Notes under the pieces: model-generated
What the model was told of the DNA's origin: nothing
Database searches by the model: none
The model's input: the letters and a program-made list of their open reading frames with translations, nothing else
Source: Liopterus haemorrhoidalis
Lineage: Eukaryota > Arthropoda > Insecta > Coleoptera > Dytiscidae
DNA: 64,000 nucleotides
Reading direction: 5' to 3'
Assembly (NCBI GenBank): GCA_963971575.1
Contig: OZ020611.1
Coordinates: 203,594,419 to 203,658,418 of the forward strand
Translations under genes and position numbers: made by a program
In this document: piece by piece, positions 45,624 through 56,380 of the stretch
Layout: each line of letters starts with the position of its first letter
Numbering within the stretch: position 1 is the first letter of the stretch

Positions 45624-46280
45624 AAAAATTATCTAAAATTGACACTTGCGTTTTATGCAATTAGATGGAAATACATATAGAAAATATTCTAGGGAGGATT
45701 GTGATCCAATTTATAGGTTTTTTATGGATTTTTTGATGTGGTCATTGAATTAACTATATTTTGACTTTTTAGTGAATTTCCGAATAAAATTAGTTAATTT
45801 AATTTTTTTTTTTATTAGCTTTATTAATTGTATGAATCCAATGTTTTACAATTTTTTCTGTTACCCATGGTTTACTTGCTCCAATATAGTGTTTAACAAT
45901 AATAATAACAATATGAATGGCCGATTATCAAAACCGATTAACCGGCAAAAAAGCCGATACCCAATGGCGGACTGGTCTGCCGGGACACCGGGGAATTTCC
46001 CAGTGAGCCGGTCCCAATATGATCGATTCTTGGATGAATAGGGTTGGTTCTTGATCCAAAAAGGCTGGCTCTTGACCCCATGAGGACGATTAATTTAAAT
46101 TTTCCAGGGCCGAATTTTGGCAGTAAGCTACTGCGGATACCGATGAATCAGCAAATGGCTGATTACCGATTATCTGCCGATTAATCGGTTCAACCCTATT
46201 CCAAACATTTAGAATTCTGTTGATTCTTTTCATATAATAATTCCTGAAATGTATAACAATTTACACTTCATATCCTTTTT
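45624..46280. other. Mixed remnants between two B elements
   Basis: At about 45894-46197 a stretch with CCGATTA and TAATCGG motifs in both orientations, ending GGTTCAACCCTA, looks like a hAT MITE, but its flanks do not give an exact 8-bp duplication. Within it TGGCGGACTGGTCTGCCGGG suggests another element tip. An 89-codon frame across it has no family features. Confidence 0.45.
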
Positions 46281-47056
46281 AGGGTTTTGTAGGTATGACC
46301 ACCAAAAAACCCTTATAACGTCACTCATGTATCTGCCTGTTTGTCTGTACGGTAGAAATTGTAGCCAAACAGCTTAACATAGAAAGTTGAAATTGATTAC
46401 ACAACTCTAAGACTCATATATAGGAAAAATACTGAGAATTCAAAAAACACATTCCCAGATAAATATAAACAAATGTGTAATTAATAAAAAAAAAAATATA
46501 TATATTTTTATAATTATGAGTGGGGTACCAAATAAAACCTCTTAATATGTGGATAGACGAGCGAATTTTTATTTTTGAAAAATACATTTTTTTATTTTCA
46601 CAAAAATATGTAAAAAAACTTTTGTCCCCACCCTATCTTCTAGAGCAGCGTTTCTCAATCGGGGAGCCGCGGCCCCCTGGGGGTTCGTGAAGGCTTCGTC
46701 GGGGGGCCGCGAAGTCATACAAGATCGAAACATGAAAATATAATAAAAATGCAGTCAATCTTGCAAGATATAAATTTTATTCATATTTATAAATACGAGT
46801 ATCTCATATTTATATTCATAAAAACATACTTTTCATAACATAAATAAAATAAAAATTATATTTATTTTTATACTTATAATATACTTATTTTGACAACTAA
46901 TTTAAACTACAGGCTATTTAAAACGTTTAAGTTGTCACTAGCTAACTTTATAATGAGTAAATGGGCTTTTACTAAACAAAATGATCAAAAGCTTCATTCA
47001 ATCGATAAAAATTACTAGATTTGAAAATCTAGTTCCGCTTTAACCAAAGAAACAGA

Positions 47057-47220
47057 CTATCAGACCAATTCTGTAACTCAGTTACTCTGATCATAGTAAC
47101 TAAATTTGTCACTATGAGCAAGGTCAGTTACTACCATGAATGAAAGTCATTATACTTTTATAATATTTTATCTTGTAGTAACGTTACTACACAGTAACTT
47201 TTTACAGAATTGATCTGTAT
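47057..47220. mobile_element. E-family MITE nested in the hAT
   Basis: It runs from TCAGACCAATTCTGTAAC to ACAGAATTGATCTG. The other hAT copy has the unfilled site (read inverted: GACTATAAGTAGAC), which shows that TA or TAT was duplicated on insertion. Confidence 0.9.
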
Positions 47221-47405
47221 AAGTAGACTATATCAAGGTCTAATAAATAGTATGTGTCGGTTGATTGGTTTCTCTGACAAGATTCGCGTTGGAGGTACTT
47301 CAAGTATTTTCAAACTGTACTTTGAAGTAGGTACGACTTGAAAGTGCAATATTTTTTATTATATCTTTTTAATTGCTCTCCGAGCTACAGATAACACAAG
47401 AGTTA

Positions 47406-48153
47406 AGTCCATTCTACATTATACTTTTTTCAATACTTTTTTCAATACTATCCAACTCTGACGTCATTTCAACTTTTGATACTACAGAATATAGTGGGGG
47501 AAAAAAATAAGAGACAGTGAAAAATTTTATATCTTCCATCTCTTATTACTTTTGTTGCCAACTTAAAAATTTTTAGGTTCAGATGGCAGACAACAATTTG
47601 GTTATAGTGAACCAATTTATAAATATTGTTTAATTGTGCTAAGTTTATATTTAATTATATGACCCAAATAAACTTCTTATCAACTTAATAAACTACTAAA
47701 AGTTAAGTTGTAAACAAAAACTAAAAAGTTGGTGTTGGTACGATTGAAAAGTACAGAACTGTCATCCAAAACTACCCCCGGTCAAATTTTCGATTGACAG
47801 TTCTGTACTTTTCAGTCGTACCAAAACCAACTTTTTAGTTTTTGTTTACAACTTAACTTTTAGTAGTTTATTAAGTTGATAAGAAGTTTATTTGGGTCAT
47901 ATAATTAAATATAAACTTAGCACAATTAAACAATATTTATAAATTGGTTCACTATAACCAAATTGTTGTCTGCCATCTGAACCTAAAAATGTTTAAGTTG
48001 GCAACAAAAGTAATAAGAGATGGAAGATATAAAATTTTTCACTGTCTCTTATTTTTTTCCCCCACTATATTCTGTAGTATCAAAAGTTGAAATGACGTCA
48101 GAGTTGGATAGTATTGAAAAAAGTATTGAAAAAAGTATAATGTAGAATGGACT
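47406..48153. mobile_element. H-family fold-back element, complete 748-bp copy
   Basis: Two arms of 359 bp (47406-47764 and 47795-48153) are nearly exact inverse copies around a 30-bp centre. Termini AGTCCATTCTACATTATAC lie next to TTAA on both sides; TA or TTAA was duplicated. The other hAT copy has the empty site (inverted: CAAGAGTAAGGATGCG). It encodes no protein; a transcript would be a very long hairpin. Confidence 0.95.
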
Positions 48154-48691
48154 TAAGAATTCGAATGTGAAATGGAAGGCATTTTGAACACTTGTAAATA
48201 AAAATACTTTACGTTCAAATCGTTATAAGGAATATAATCGTCATTTATAAATATCACAGTTTTTTGTCAACCGTAAAAGATATTTAAAAAATGTTTAAGT
48301 AAAAGTTGTTGAAAAGCTTTATCCAAAGATATCTAATATGACATACGTTCCCATTTAAAAATTCGGAATTGTCCTTGACATCCTGTACTTCAATACTACC
48401 ATTCAATTTTGTGGATAAATTTTAGTTCAAAATTTTTCCCAACTTGCTCCTACGTCGCCTTTTCGAAAAAAATCGTGTATCCATTATCTTGATACACCAT
48501 AATATAGGGGGACCGCAGACATTATTTACATAATTTCGGGGGGTCCCAGGCCAGAAAAGGTTTAGGAACACTGTTCTAGAGGGTCTGATCTAAGAATCTG
48601 AAAAAAATCTCCATAATGTTCATTGATGGTAACAGAAATTATTCAACAGAAATTTTTGATCAGATTAATTTTTCGAAAAATATCGATTTTT

Positions 48692-49791
48692 AGGGTTTTG
48701 TAGATATGACCAAAAAACCCTTATACCGTCATTTTGTCGTCTGTCGTCTGTCTGTCTGTCTGTCTGTAATTCTGTTCGGTAAAAATTGTAGCCAAATGGC
48801 TAAACCTAGAGAGTTGAAATTTGGCATGCTTATATAACTCTTTGACCCGCACATAAGAAAAATACTAAAACATCTAAAAAACATATCCCCCTAAAAATAT
48901 AAACAAATATGTGCTCATCGAAAAAAAATATATTTTTTTATAATTCTGAGTAGGGTATCAAATGAAAGCCCTTGGTACGTGGATTAACGATCAAATTTTT
49001 ATTTTTGCAAAATAAATTATTTTGAGCGATTTTTTCCAAAATTGTGCAAAAAAATATTTGTCTCACACCCTGTAGCCCAGATGGTTAAAACTAAAAATCT
49101 GAAAAAATTCTGAGTAATGTACATTGGTGTGAACCGGAATACTACAAGAGGAATTTTTGATTAAATTATGTTTTTGGAAAAAAACGTTTTTTTTGTGATT
49201 TTTGGCTAATAATGTACACAAGTTATAGCTTTGTAACACGCTACACTGGAACGTGTATGCTGGTGTAGTGGTTTTTGACGCTGGCTTTTCACCCAAGTAA
49301 CTCGATCCGAAAGGAATCTGAGAGATAGATTCTTCTCTCAGATTCCTTTCGGGAACTGCGAGAAGAGACAATATTATTTTTTGTTTTTTTTAAAATTTTT
49401 ATAGTGTTTAAATTATTTTTTTTAAATTCTAGTTATATTTTGGCAAATGTTGCATTTAATTTTTAAAAGCGTAAATTTAATAACCAGTGGAAATTGTTTA
49501 AATTATAATTTAATTCTGTTTCAATGTACACGAAATCAGAGGGGCGGAACTTATAACAACCAATGGAAACCATAGGCGCAATTATTAAAATTTTTAATGA
49601 AACTTGCTATATAAAAAAAAAAAAATACTGGACATATTTAGAAACCTAAATAATGGTATTAGGCGTTCGAATTAAAATTAACAAAAAAAATATTTTAATA
49701 CAAAATTTGTTTTCGCATCCCAAATAATCATCATTCACTTACTAAATACCTGCAAAACCCTGAAATTTGTGTAAATTCACACTTCACATCA
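48692..49791 (+). mobile_element. Family A element, copy A4, nested in B2
   Basis: Runs from AGGGTTTTGTAGATATGACC after GATTTTT to CACTTCACATCA before TTTTTTT. Copy B3 (about 60515) shows the unfilled site as a short T tract, so no target duplication beyond T residues is visible. It contains the TCTG tract, the tRNA-like module and the 3' hairpin. Confidence 0.9.
49254..49375 (+). promoter_or_regulatory. tRNA-like module in copy A4 with added hairpin
   Basis: TGGTGTAGTGG (49261-49271) is the A-box. Where A3 has its B-box, A4 carries an 18-bp perfect inverted repeat: CCGAAAGGAATCTGAGAG (49307-49324) and CTCTCAGATTCCTTTCGG (49335-49352), after which the A3-like sequence resumes. Confidence 0.55.
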
Positions 49792-50332
49792 TTTTTTTGT
49801 GTCGTTGGAAACAATAATTATTTTTTTAGAATTTATTGTGTGGTATCAAAAGACAGCTCTTAAAACTTAGATTAAGGAACAGAAAGTAGTTTTTTAAATT
49901 AAATTTCTTTTAACACGATTTTAGTCAAAAATATGCCAAAAAAGTTCTTGACCCGCCCCTTTTTACCCGAGGGGGTTAAACTAAAAATCTGGAAAAATTA
50001 TAAGTAATGTACATTGATCTAAGACGGAAACGTACGAGAGGAATTTTTGATCGGATTTCGGTTTTGCAGTTTTTGTGTTTTTGACAAACTTATTATTATT
50101 ATTTTTTAATTCATAGCTAATAATGTTATGGATTTTTGTATTTATGAGTTAGGTATTGTATGTCTTTTTTTATATTAAAAATATAATAAAAATTGTTAAC
50201 AGCTAACTACGAATTGTCTTCTTAAGGAGCTTGCACGCATAAACTCGATCAGTAGACACGATAAAATTGTCTTAGACATCCTGAATTCTGTTGACTTCTT
50301 ACACTTATTAAATACCTACAAACCCTGAAATG

Positions 50333-51143
50333 TCAATATTTTTAAATTCAACGCAGGGTAGCAAATGTAAGGTTTGAAAGAATAAATTGAGGAAAGAAAA
50401 AAAAAAAAAAAAAATCCAAAAAAATGTGCCCAGAATCACCTTACTACCTACGGTTCATGAAATATGCAAAAATTCACACTTCACGTCAATTTCAACGTCT
50501 CAAAACCAATATAAAATATTTTAATGGGTGTATCGAAATTTATTAATTTTGGATTTGATGGTACGCATCCTTAAAACATTTGAGAACGGCTAGTATATTG
50601 CACCAAGAATACAATACCTTTACTATGTAGAACGAACAGTATATTCTACATGAATTTTGTAATTTACATTAATTCAGAGCCAAATCTTATTTAGTTTATA
50701 ATAAGTAACTAAAATGTACCGAATACTTAAAATTCTTCAGTTCTCTTAATGTAGTATGTTATAAAATGGATATTTGCCTAAAATCAGTAAGCGTGTCATA
50801 GATTTGATTAATTATCGTAAGTGAATTTTCTGTACTGGTGATTTTGGCATTGGCCCAACCTATGATCTCGTGAGAATAAAACTGTACGTTTATGCAACAA
50901 GACCAAATGAAAATACCATATTACTGACGCACATTCATCTGAAATCCACTGTAAATATGGATTCAAAATTATTTATTAGTCACAAGATGTAAACAACATT
51001 CTTAGAGCTATTTATTATTTTAAAAGAGTCAGGTAAAGATTGATGCTATCTCTAATGCATGAGTAAGAACATGTGCTTAATTACGCTTCAATTTTGAAAT
51101 AAACCTACGTTGTTAAATTAAAAACTACGTGAAAATATAAAGT
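50333..51143. other. Unassigned AT-rich sequence
   Basis: Contains an A run at 50394-50414. No gene or repeat terminus recognised. Confidence 0.5.
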
Positions 51144-51151
51144 ATTTTTCA

Positions 51152-51557
51152 CAGTAGCCCAGCCAAGGCGGGGGGGGGCGACGGGCCTATGCCCCTCCCA
51201 GGACCAGCAGATTACACGGCGCTCCTCGGGGAGTTGAAGATAAAATTTGTTAACCACAACCAGTGGCGCAGCCAAGGGGGGGGCTGGGACCCTCCCAGGA
51301 CCAGCAGGTTACACGGCGCTGCTCGGGGACTTGAAGATAAAATTTGTTAACCACAACCAGTGGCGCAGCCAAGGGGGGGGGACCCTCCCAGGACCAGCAG
51401 GTTATACGGCGCTGCTCGGGGACTTGAAGATAAAATTTGTTAAACACAACCAGTGGCACAGCCAAGGGGGGAGCCGACGGGCCTGGGCCCCTCCCAGGAC
51501 CAGCAGATTACACGGCGCTGCTCGGAGAGTTGAAGATAAAATTTGTTATCCACAACA
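51152..51557 (+). repeat. Four tandem copies of the hAT terminus
   Basis: CCAGGACCAGCAG recurs with its GGACC at 51201, 51298, 51391 and 51497 (steps of 97, 93 and 106). Units share ACACGGCGCTGCTCGGGGA and AAGATAAAATTTGTTAACC and differ mainly in G-run length. Confidence 0.95.
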
Positions 51558-52554
51558 GTAGTTAATTTTTAAATTGTAAACATTATTGTCATTTTTTATT
51601 TATTTATTTATTTTTTCGTATAAATGAACATTTTTTTAAGATTGCCTACTCTTGATAGTGGCCGTTATTGTTCAAGTGAAAATACATCTCTTTCCAAATA
51701 TGATCCAACGAATTATATGAAGGGGAGCGTTGATCTTTTTCCCCCCTGACACATCGACTAAAACATTCGCCCAGTCAAATGATAAAACTGGTTTAAACAA
51801 CTAATTACTCGCTTCAGATAAGATAAAGTGGAAATCTGACTTCGGTATAACCTTCACACGAGTCTGTTCGTTCGGTACAAATTGTGGCCAAGCGGCTGAT
51901 TTAGAGAACTGAACATAAGTAAGAAAAATATTGAGACAAAAATATATCCCGCGAAAAATATAAATAAATATGTATGTTAGCGACAATATAATTATGCAAC
52001 ATTTATCCTTATTAACGATCGTGGGGTGCTATATCGTTGCTAAGGCATATTGTTTTATGTAAATAGAATAGTATAAAATATATCATATGATGTGCGAGAC
52101 GTATTAGTTGATCAATAAAATCATGTCTTATTATTCATAAAATACCTTTTTTATTAATATGTATTTATCAAAGAAAAAATCAAGTGAAAGTGTTTGATAC
52201 ATGGATTAACATTTTTTTATGAACAAATAATGGAGTTATTATTTGATATAAACATCAATATCCAACAACAGGGGTGTCGAACTGATTTGGTCGCAGTTTA
52301 TTTTACATACTAAATGATAAGCAGTGACGGAACTTTAAATATCCCGAAGGGTTTCTTGACATTTTTTTATAAACAGAAAAGGGGAAGAGAATATATTTTA
52401 TATTTTTAAACATATTTTTCCCCTAAATAAGCTCAAGTGATTTTGATTACCGCTTCAGGATCCACAAAAAATAAGGTTGAGGGCCGTATGCGGCCCGCGT
52501 GCCCTCGAAATTTGATTCGACCCTCCCCAAGACAAAATCCTGGCTACGCCACTG
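51152..52554. mobile_element. hAT element with amplified left terminus
   Basis: The right end reads CCTGGCTACGCCACTG and the left CAGTAGCCCAGCCAAGG. A perfect 8-bp duplication ATTTTTCA flanks the element (51144-51151, 52555-52562). The left end consists of four tandem units of 93-106 bp, each starting with CAGTGGCGCAGCCAAGG-like sequence. A family A/B fragment (about 51850-51985: TTCGGTACAAATTGTGGCC) lies inside. No transposase. Confidence 0.93.
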
Positions 52555-52562
52555 ATTTTTCA

Positions 52563-53221
52563 GCAACCTACCAGAAAGTAGATGTTTTTTGATTTTTTTT
52601 TTCCAGGAATTGATATTTTACAGTAATAGTTCTGTAAATAATTATTGAAATTTTCTTAATCTAATTGTGTTGTTTTGTTGTTTTGTTCATATTGTAATGT
52701 GTGATGATAAGAGAAATCAGCAATGAAACGGGGGTTGAAAATCAACAAACATAGCTGAAGGATATATAGAAAATGTTCTACAAAATAAAAATGAAATTAC
52801 AAATAAAATTCAAAGAGGAAGAAAATCTATATTAATAAAATTGGAGGCTCTATCTCTTTTTGTAGCTATTCTGGTTTCTACACGTTTCAGCTGATTATAA
52901 AATATCCGCAAAAATATTTTTTTTGTCTGTCTGTCTGTCCGAGTTTCACGCTAAATAGCTGGGCATATTTTCACGTAATTTGGTATGATGATAGAGTAAA
53001 ACCTGGATTCAAACATAGGCTATAAGGTATCTCAAAATTTTTAATCTTGGGTGGATGTGGGGTTAGTTTTTGAGTTAATACTGTATATTAAAAAAAATTA
53101 TTTGCCTTATTATTGGCTTAATAATTAAAATTGTTTATAAAAATATAATCTTTTTTTTCAATTAGATGAATATTTGGGGAGTTACGGGGGTGCATCTGAA
53201 CGAAACATAATGCTAATATCC
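52563..53221. other. Region with a further microsatellite-bearing repeat
   Basis: At 52840-53050 GGAGGCTCTATCTCTTTTTG is followed by TTTGTCTGTCTGTCTGTCCG and TGGGCATATTTTCACGTAAT. This is a start-plus-GTCT arrangement like families A to C but of different sequence. Its 3' end was not found and no protein is encoded. Confidence 0.5.
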
Positions 53222-53712
53222 AAATTAGAAATTAGAATTAACGTAAAATTAGTACTTAACATAAAATTTGTACGTAGAAATTAAGTAGTGTTCACAATAT
53301 AAATTAAGAAATTAAGATAATGACAGAAATTTCTATCGATTTCTACTTTATTGATCGATATTTGACATTTGTTTGTATTTACTAATGAGTTTTTGAGTGT
53401 TTCATAGTTCTGAAAAGAATTAAAATAGAGAAGAATTTATATTTATGCTCATAGAAAACAGAAAGATGTGGATAGAAACAAACAAATACGGTCACAGAAA
53501 TTTTTAGGTTGACAAGTGCTTACTGCTTATGCGTCAATTATAAATTAACGTAAGGGTTTGAAGTCTACAAACAACTAATTTTAATTTATAAGTATAAGTA
53601 TTAGTTTTGAAGGTTGTGAACGATAACGTACGGTTACGTATAACAAACATTTACGTTAATTCTAAGTACTAATTCTAATTCCTAATTTAGAGGTTCTGAA
53701 CGCAGCATTAGT
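53222..53712. mobile_element. Inverted-repeat MITE (AATTAGAATTAACG region)
   Basis: AATTAGAAATTAGAATTAACG near 53226 is mirrored by CGTTAATTCTAAGTACTAATTC and CCTAATTTAGAGG near the right end (53653-53695); GCTAAT and GCATTAG mark the extremes. Exact ends and target duplication are uncertain. Confidence 0.6.
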
Positions 53713-53734
53713 CATTTCAAGGATTATTTTCCTA

Positions 53735-53965
53735 GAAACTGTCTTCCAATTTTTAACCTTTAGTTCTTTTAGGTCTTTCTCCAACTAATCCATATATCTA
53801 GTCTTTAGCCTTACCATGCTTATTTTTCCGAGTGCCTACTATCTGGATATTCTTCTCGTTTGGTCACTTTCCTGCATTCGCTCTTGATGTCCTATCCATC
53901 TTAACCTATGGATTTTTATTTAACTATATCCGGATCTTTTATAAATCTATTACTGTTTATTTTTT
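53735..53965 (-). pseudogene. RTE-like LINE C-terminus
   Basis: Minus-strand pieces in two frames read HRLRWIGHQERMQESDQTRR, then RLKTRYMD and LEKDLKELKVKNWKTVSRK, with stops between them. The order (RLRWxGHxxRM, then RWxD...EKDLxxLxVxNWxxxxxxR) is the conserved tail after the RT domain of RTE-like LINEs. No active-site box remains. Confidence 0.65.
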
Positions 53966-54375
53966 TATTTTTCAATATACTGGTATTCAATATATTTAGA
54001 GTAGCTCTGAGGTCGAATCAATCTAACGTATTTAATACTTAAAATGAGTGTATACAGAGATAATAGAATCGGTCAAAACTTCACATTGACCAAGTGAGGT
54101 CTCGAAACGAAGAACTTACTTTCTCCGCCCTTATATGCCTATCTAGGCTTTGGAAACCTATTATTTATTATTTTAATATCTCACCACATTTATTAGAGTT
54201 CCGTTTTTTTTTCTGCTCGCGGGGTTCATGCGGGCGTCAGTTAAGTTAAGTACGCCTCTGGACACATGAGTGATAGATATAAAATTTTCTTCGTTTTATC
54301 AACAAAATCCTTAAATCAATTCCTACTGGAGTATCAAATTTCAATATTTGTGTAAAGTAACAAAACACCAGATAT
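53966..54375. other. Unassigned sequence
   Basis: No gene or repeat terminus recognised. A GC-richer patch (GCTCGCGGGGTTCATGCG) lies near 54216. Confidence 0.5.
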
Positions 54376-54663
54376 TCAGATCAATTCTGTAAAAAGTTAC
54401 TGTGTAATAACGTTACTACAACATAAAATATTGTAAAAAGTATAATGCCTTTCATTCATGATAGTAACTGACATTGCTCATAGTGACGAATTTAGTTCCT
54501 ATTCAGACCAGTTACTAAATTCGTCCCTATGAGTAAGGTCAGTTACTATCATGAATGAAAGTCATTGTATTTTATATTTTATGTTGTAGTAACTTTATTA
54601 CACAGTAACTTTTTACAGAATTGATAAATTATCATAGTAACAGAGTTACAGAATTGGTCTGAT
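54376..54663. mobile_element. E-family element, fold-back copy
   Basis: TCAGATCAATTCTGTAA opens the copy. Two arms of about 118 bp with CATGATAGTAACTGAC and its inverse GTCAGTTACTATCATG surround a short centre with CAGACC. A third, partial end (GAGTTACAGAATTGGTCTGA) closes it at 54663. Confidence 0.82.
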
Positions 54664-55088
54664 AGAATATCACTAAGAACTAAAAACTGGCAGTCTAATT
54701 TATTTTAAGTTGGTAGTAAAAACGAGTATATTTTATTATTTGTTGTCCCTGAAGGATGCGACGTCGCGACGGATGTTAGGCGTCGGTTGAACAATGTCAC
54801 ACCAGTCATAATTCTTATCTTGCTTTTATTTTCGGCAACTGAGCGTCTTAAGCTTTGTTTCCATATTTAAATCACATATTAAGTCATTAAAATGTATTCA
54901 TAAAACAATGTAGTGCGAATAAACATTTTTCTCTTCACAGTTAAACAAATGACAAATGCAGTATAGAAAATTATCGTGCATATATAATTAGCAAGAATGT
55001 GTATGTGATCTGGGTAACATTCTGTCGTCATTTTTTCCTAAGGTTCTCGTGATTGGCTAACTGAGGACTCAAGAGTCTCTCCTCAAGA
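54664..55088. other. Unassigned sequence
   Basis: A GC-richer stretch (GCGACGTCGCGACGG) lies near 54758. No gene recognised. Confidence 0.5.
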
Positions 55089-55500
55089 GGTCTCTTGATT
55101 GACCGGTATTTTGCAGATTTATTCTCTAAGAATCTACGAATATAATTACATACAGAAATGTGTAGGATATCGTAGGCATAAACAAGAAACTCTAGATACT
55201 CCTATATTATTTGACCGATATAAACAACATTTTGCAGATTTATTCTCTAAGAAACTGCGAATAAAATAACATACAGAAATGTCTAGGATTTCGTAGGCAT
55301 AAACAAGAAACTCTAGACACTCCTATATCCTATGATTGATATGAAAAATATTTTCCAGATTTATTTTCTAAAAATCTGCGGATAAAATAACATATAGAAA
55401 TGTCTAGGGTTTCATAGGCATAAATAAGAAACTCTAGACACTCCTATATCCTTTGACTGATAGCAACAATATTTTGCAGATTTATTCTATAAGTATCAAC
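55089..55500 (+). repeat. 121-bp minisatellite, about 3.4 units
   Basis: TTTGCAGATTTATTCTCTAA recurs with its TTGCAG or TTCCAG at 55111, 55232, 55353 and 55474, an exact 121-bp step each time. Units share AACATACAGAAATG, TCGTAGGCATAAACAAG and AAACTCTAGACACTCC. Divergence is by substitution only, with no length change. Confidence 0.96.
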
Positions 55501-56380
55501 GAATAATAAAAATATACAAACAAACAATTGAAATTTTTATATAATAAATCCGTCATTGATGACGGATAATAACCTAGTATAATAATAATATATATATTGT
55601 TAACGTTATTGTTGTATATTCCATTATTCCATCCCTCTGTTAAGCTATTTGCCTCTTTGTTAGACTATTTATTTTTAATTTGCGAAAAAAATATAATGAA
55701 ACAAATTGTTCATAAAAAAATTCCACTTACTAACGCGGTACGAAACTAGATTTTGAAACCTAGTGACTTTTAATGATTAAATGAGACTTTCAATCAATTG
55801 TTTTTAACATTGTAAAACGGCCTTATATAATAATTTGGAGGCTAAAATTAATTATCAAATTAAAATGTCTTATTTTGCGTAGATTAGCTAACATTAATAC
55901 AATCACCTATATTTGAGACATTAAATTAAGAAATTACTTTTTATAGTCTATTCCAAAAGTTTAAGAGGAATTAAAAGATACTCTTATTTTCTTAAATTGT
56001 CTTCAGATCACCTTTGAACGATTAAATGAGGTTTTTGTTAAACAAAATGGTCAAAAGCCTCATTTAATCGTTAAAAGTAACTAGATTTCAAAATCTAGTT
56101 CTGCTGAAATCAAAGAAACAGACTATAGTTCCGCACAGCGTTAAGAAATAGACTATATTACGAGGATTATTATCATTTTTAAGAATATAATACTATTACA
56201 ACAAGTTCTTGCTATCGTGCTCCTAGTACCAAACAAAAAATCAGCTGTGGCCACCGCAGAGTATTTATTATTGTAAAAGACAATAACGTATTATATTACG
56301 TTGACAATTTCATAATATGTATTTATAATTTAGGATAACCATGGAAACGTAACTGCGTACAAAAAAAAAGTCTCAAATAA
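55501..56380. other. AT-rich sequence with G-family pieces
   Basis: G-family sequence is visible at 55725-55800 and 55985-56135 (TTAAATGAGG, CAAAATCTAGTTCTGC, AAAGAAACAGACTATAG). A C-family start (CAGCTGTGGCCACCG) without the rest lies at 56243. A small palindrome CCGTCATTGATGACGG is at 55550. No gene. Confidence 0.55.

Larger units (their letters stand above)
46646..48573 (+). mobile_element. hAT element, copy 2, carrying two insertions
   Basis: Termini CAGCGTTTCTCAATC and TTTAGGAACACTG are flanked by perfect 8-bp duplications TTCTAGAG (46638-46645, 48574-48581). The interior aligns in inverse orientation with 20831-21997. The extra length over that copy is accounted for by an E-family MITE (47057-47220) and the H-family fold-back element (47406-48153). 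No transposase. Confidence 0.94.
46281..50332 (+). mobile_element. Family B element, copy B2, with hAT and family A nested inside
   Basis: It starts AGGGTTTTGTAGGTATGACC and ends TACCTACAAACCCTGAAATG. The body is interrupted at 46646-48573 by a hAT, which itself carries two elements, and at 48692-49791 by family A copy A4. Removing these leaves about 1.0 kb that aligns with B1 and B3. Confidence 0.9.

Noticed and set aside
45894..46197. A hAT MITE with duplication CCAATA / CCAAAC
   Set aside because: The flanking 8-mers agree at only about five positions; kept as a low-confidence remnant within an unassigned region.
55089..55500. CRISPR-like array
   Set aside because: The whole 121-bp unit repeats; there is no alternation of constant repeats and unique spacers.
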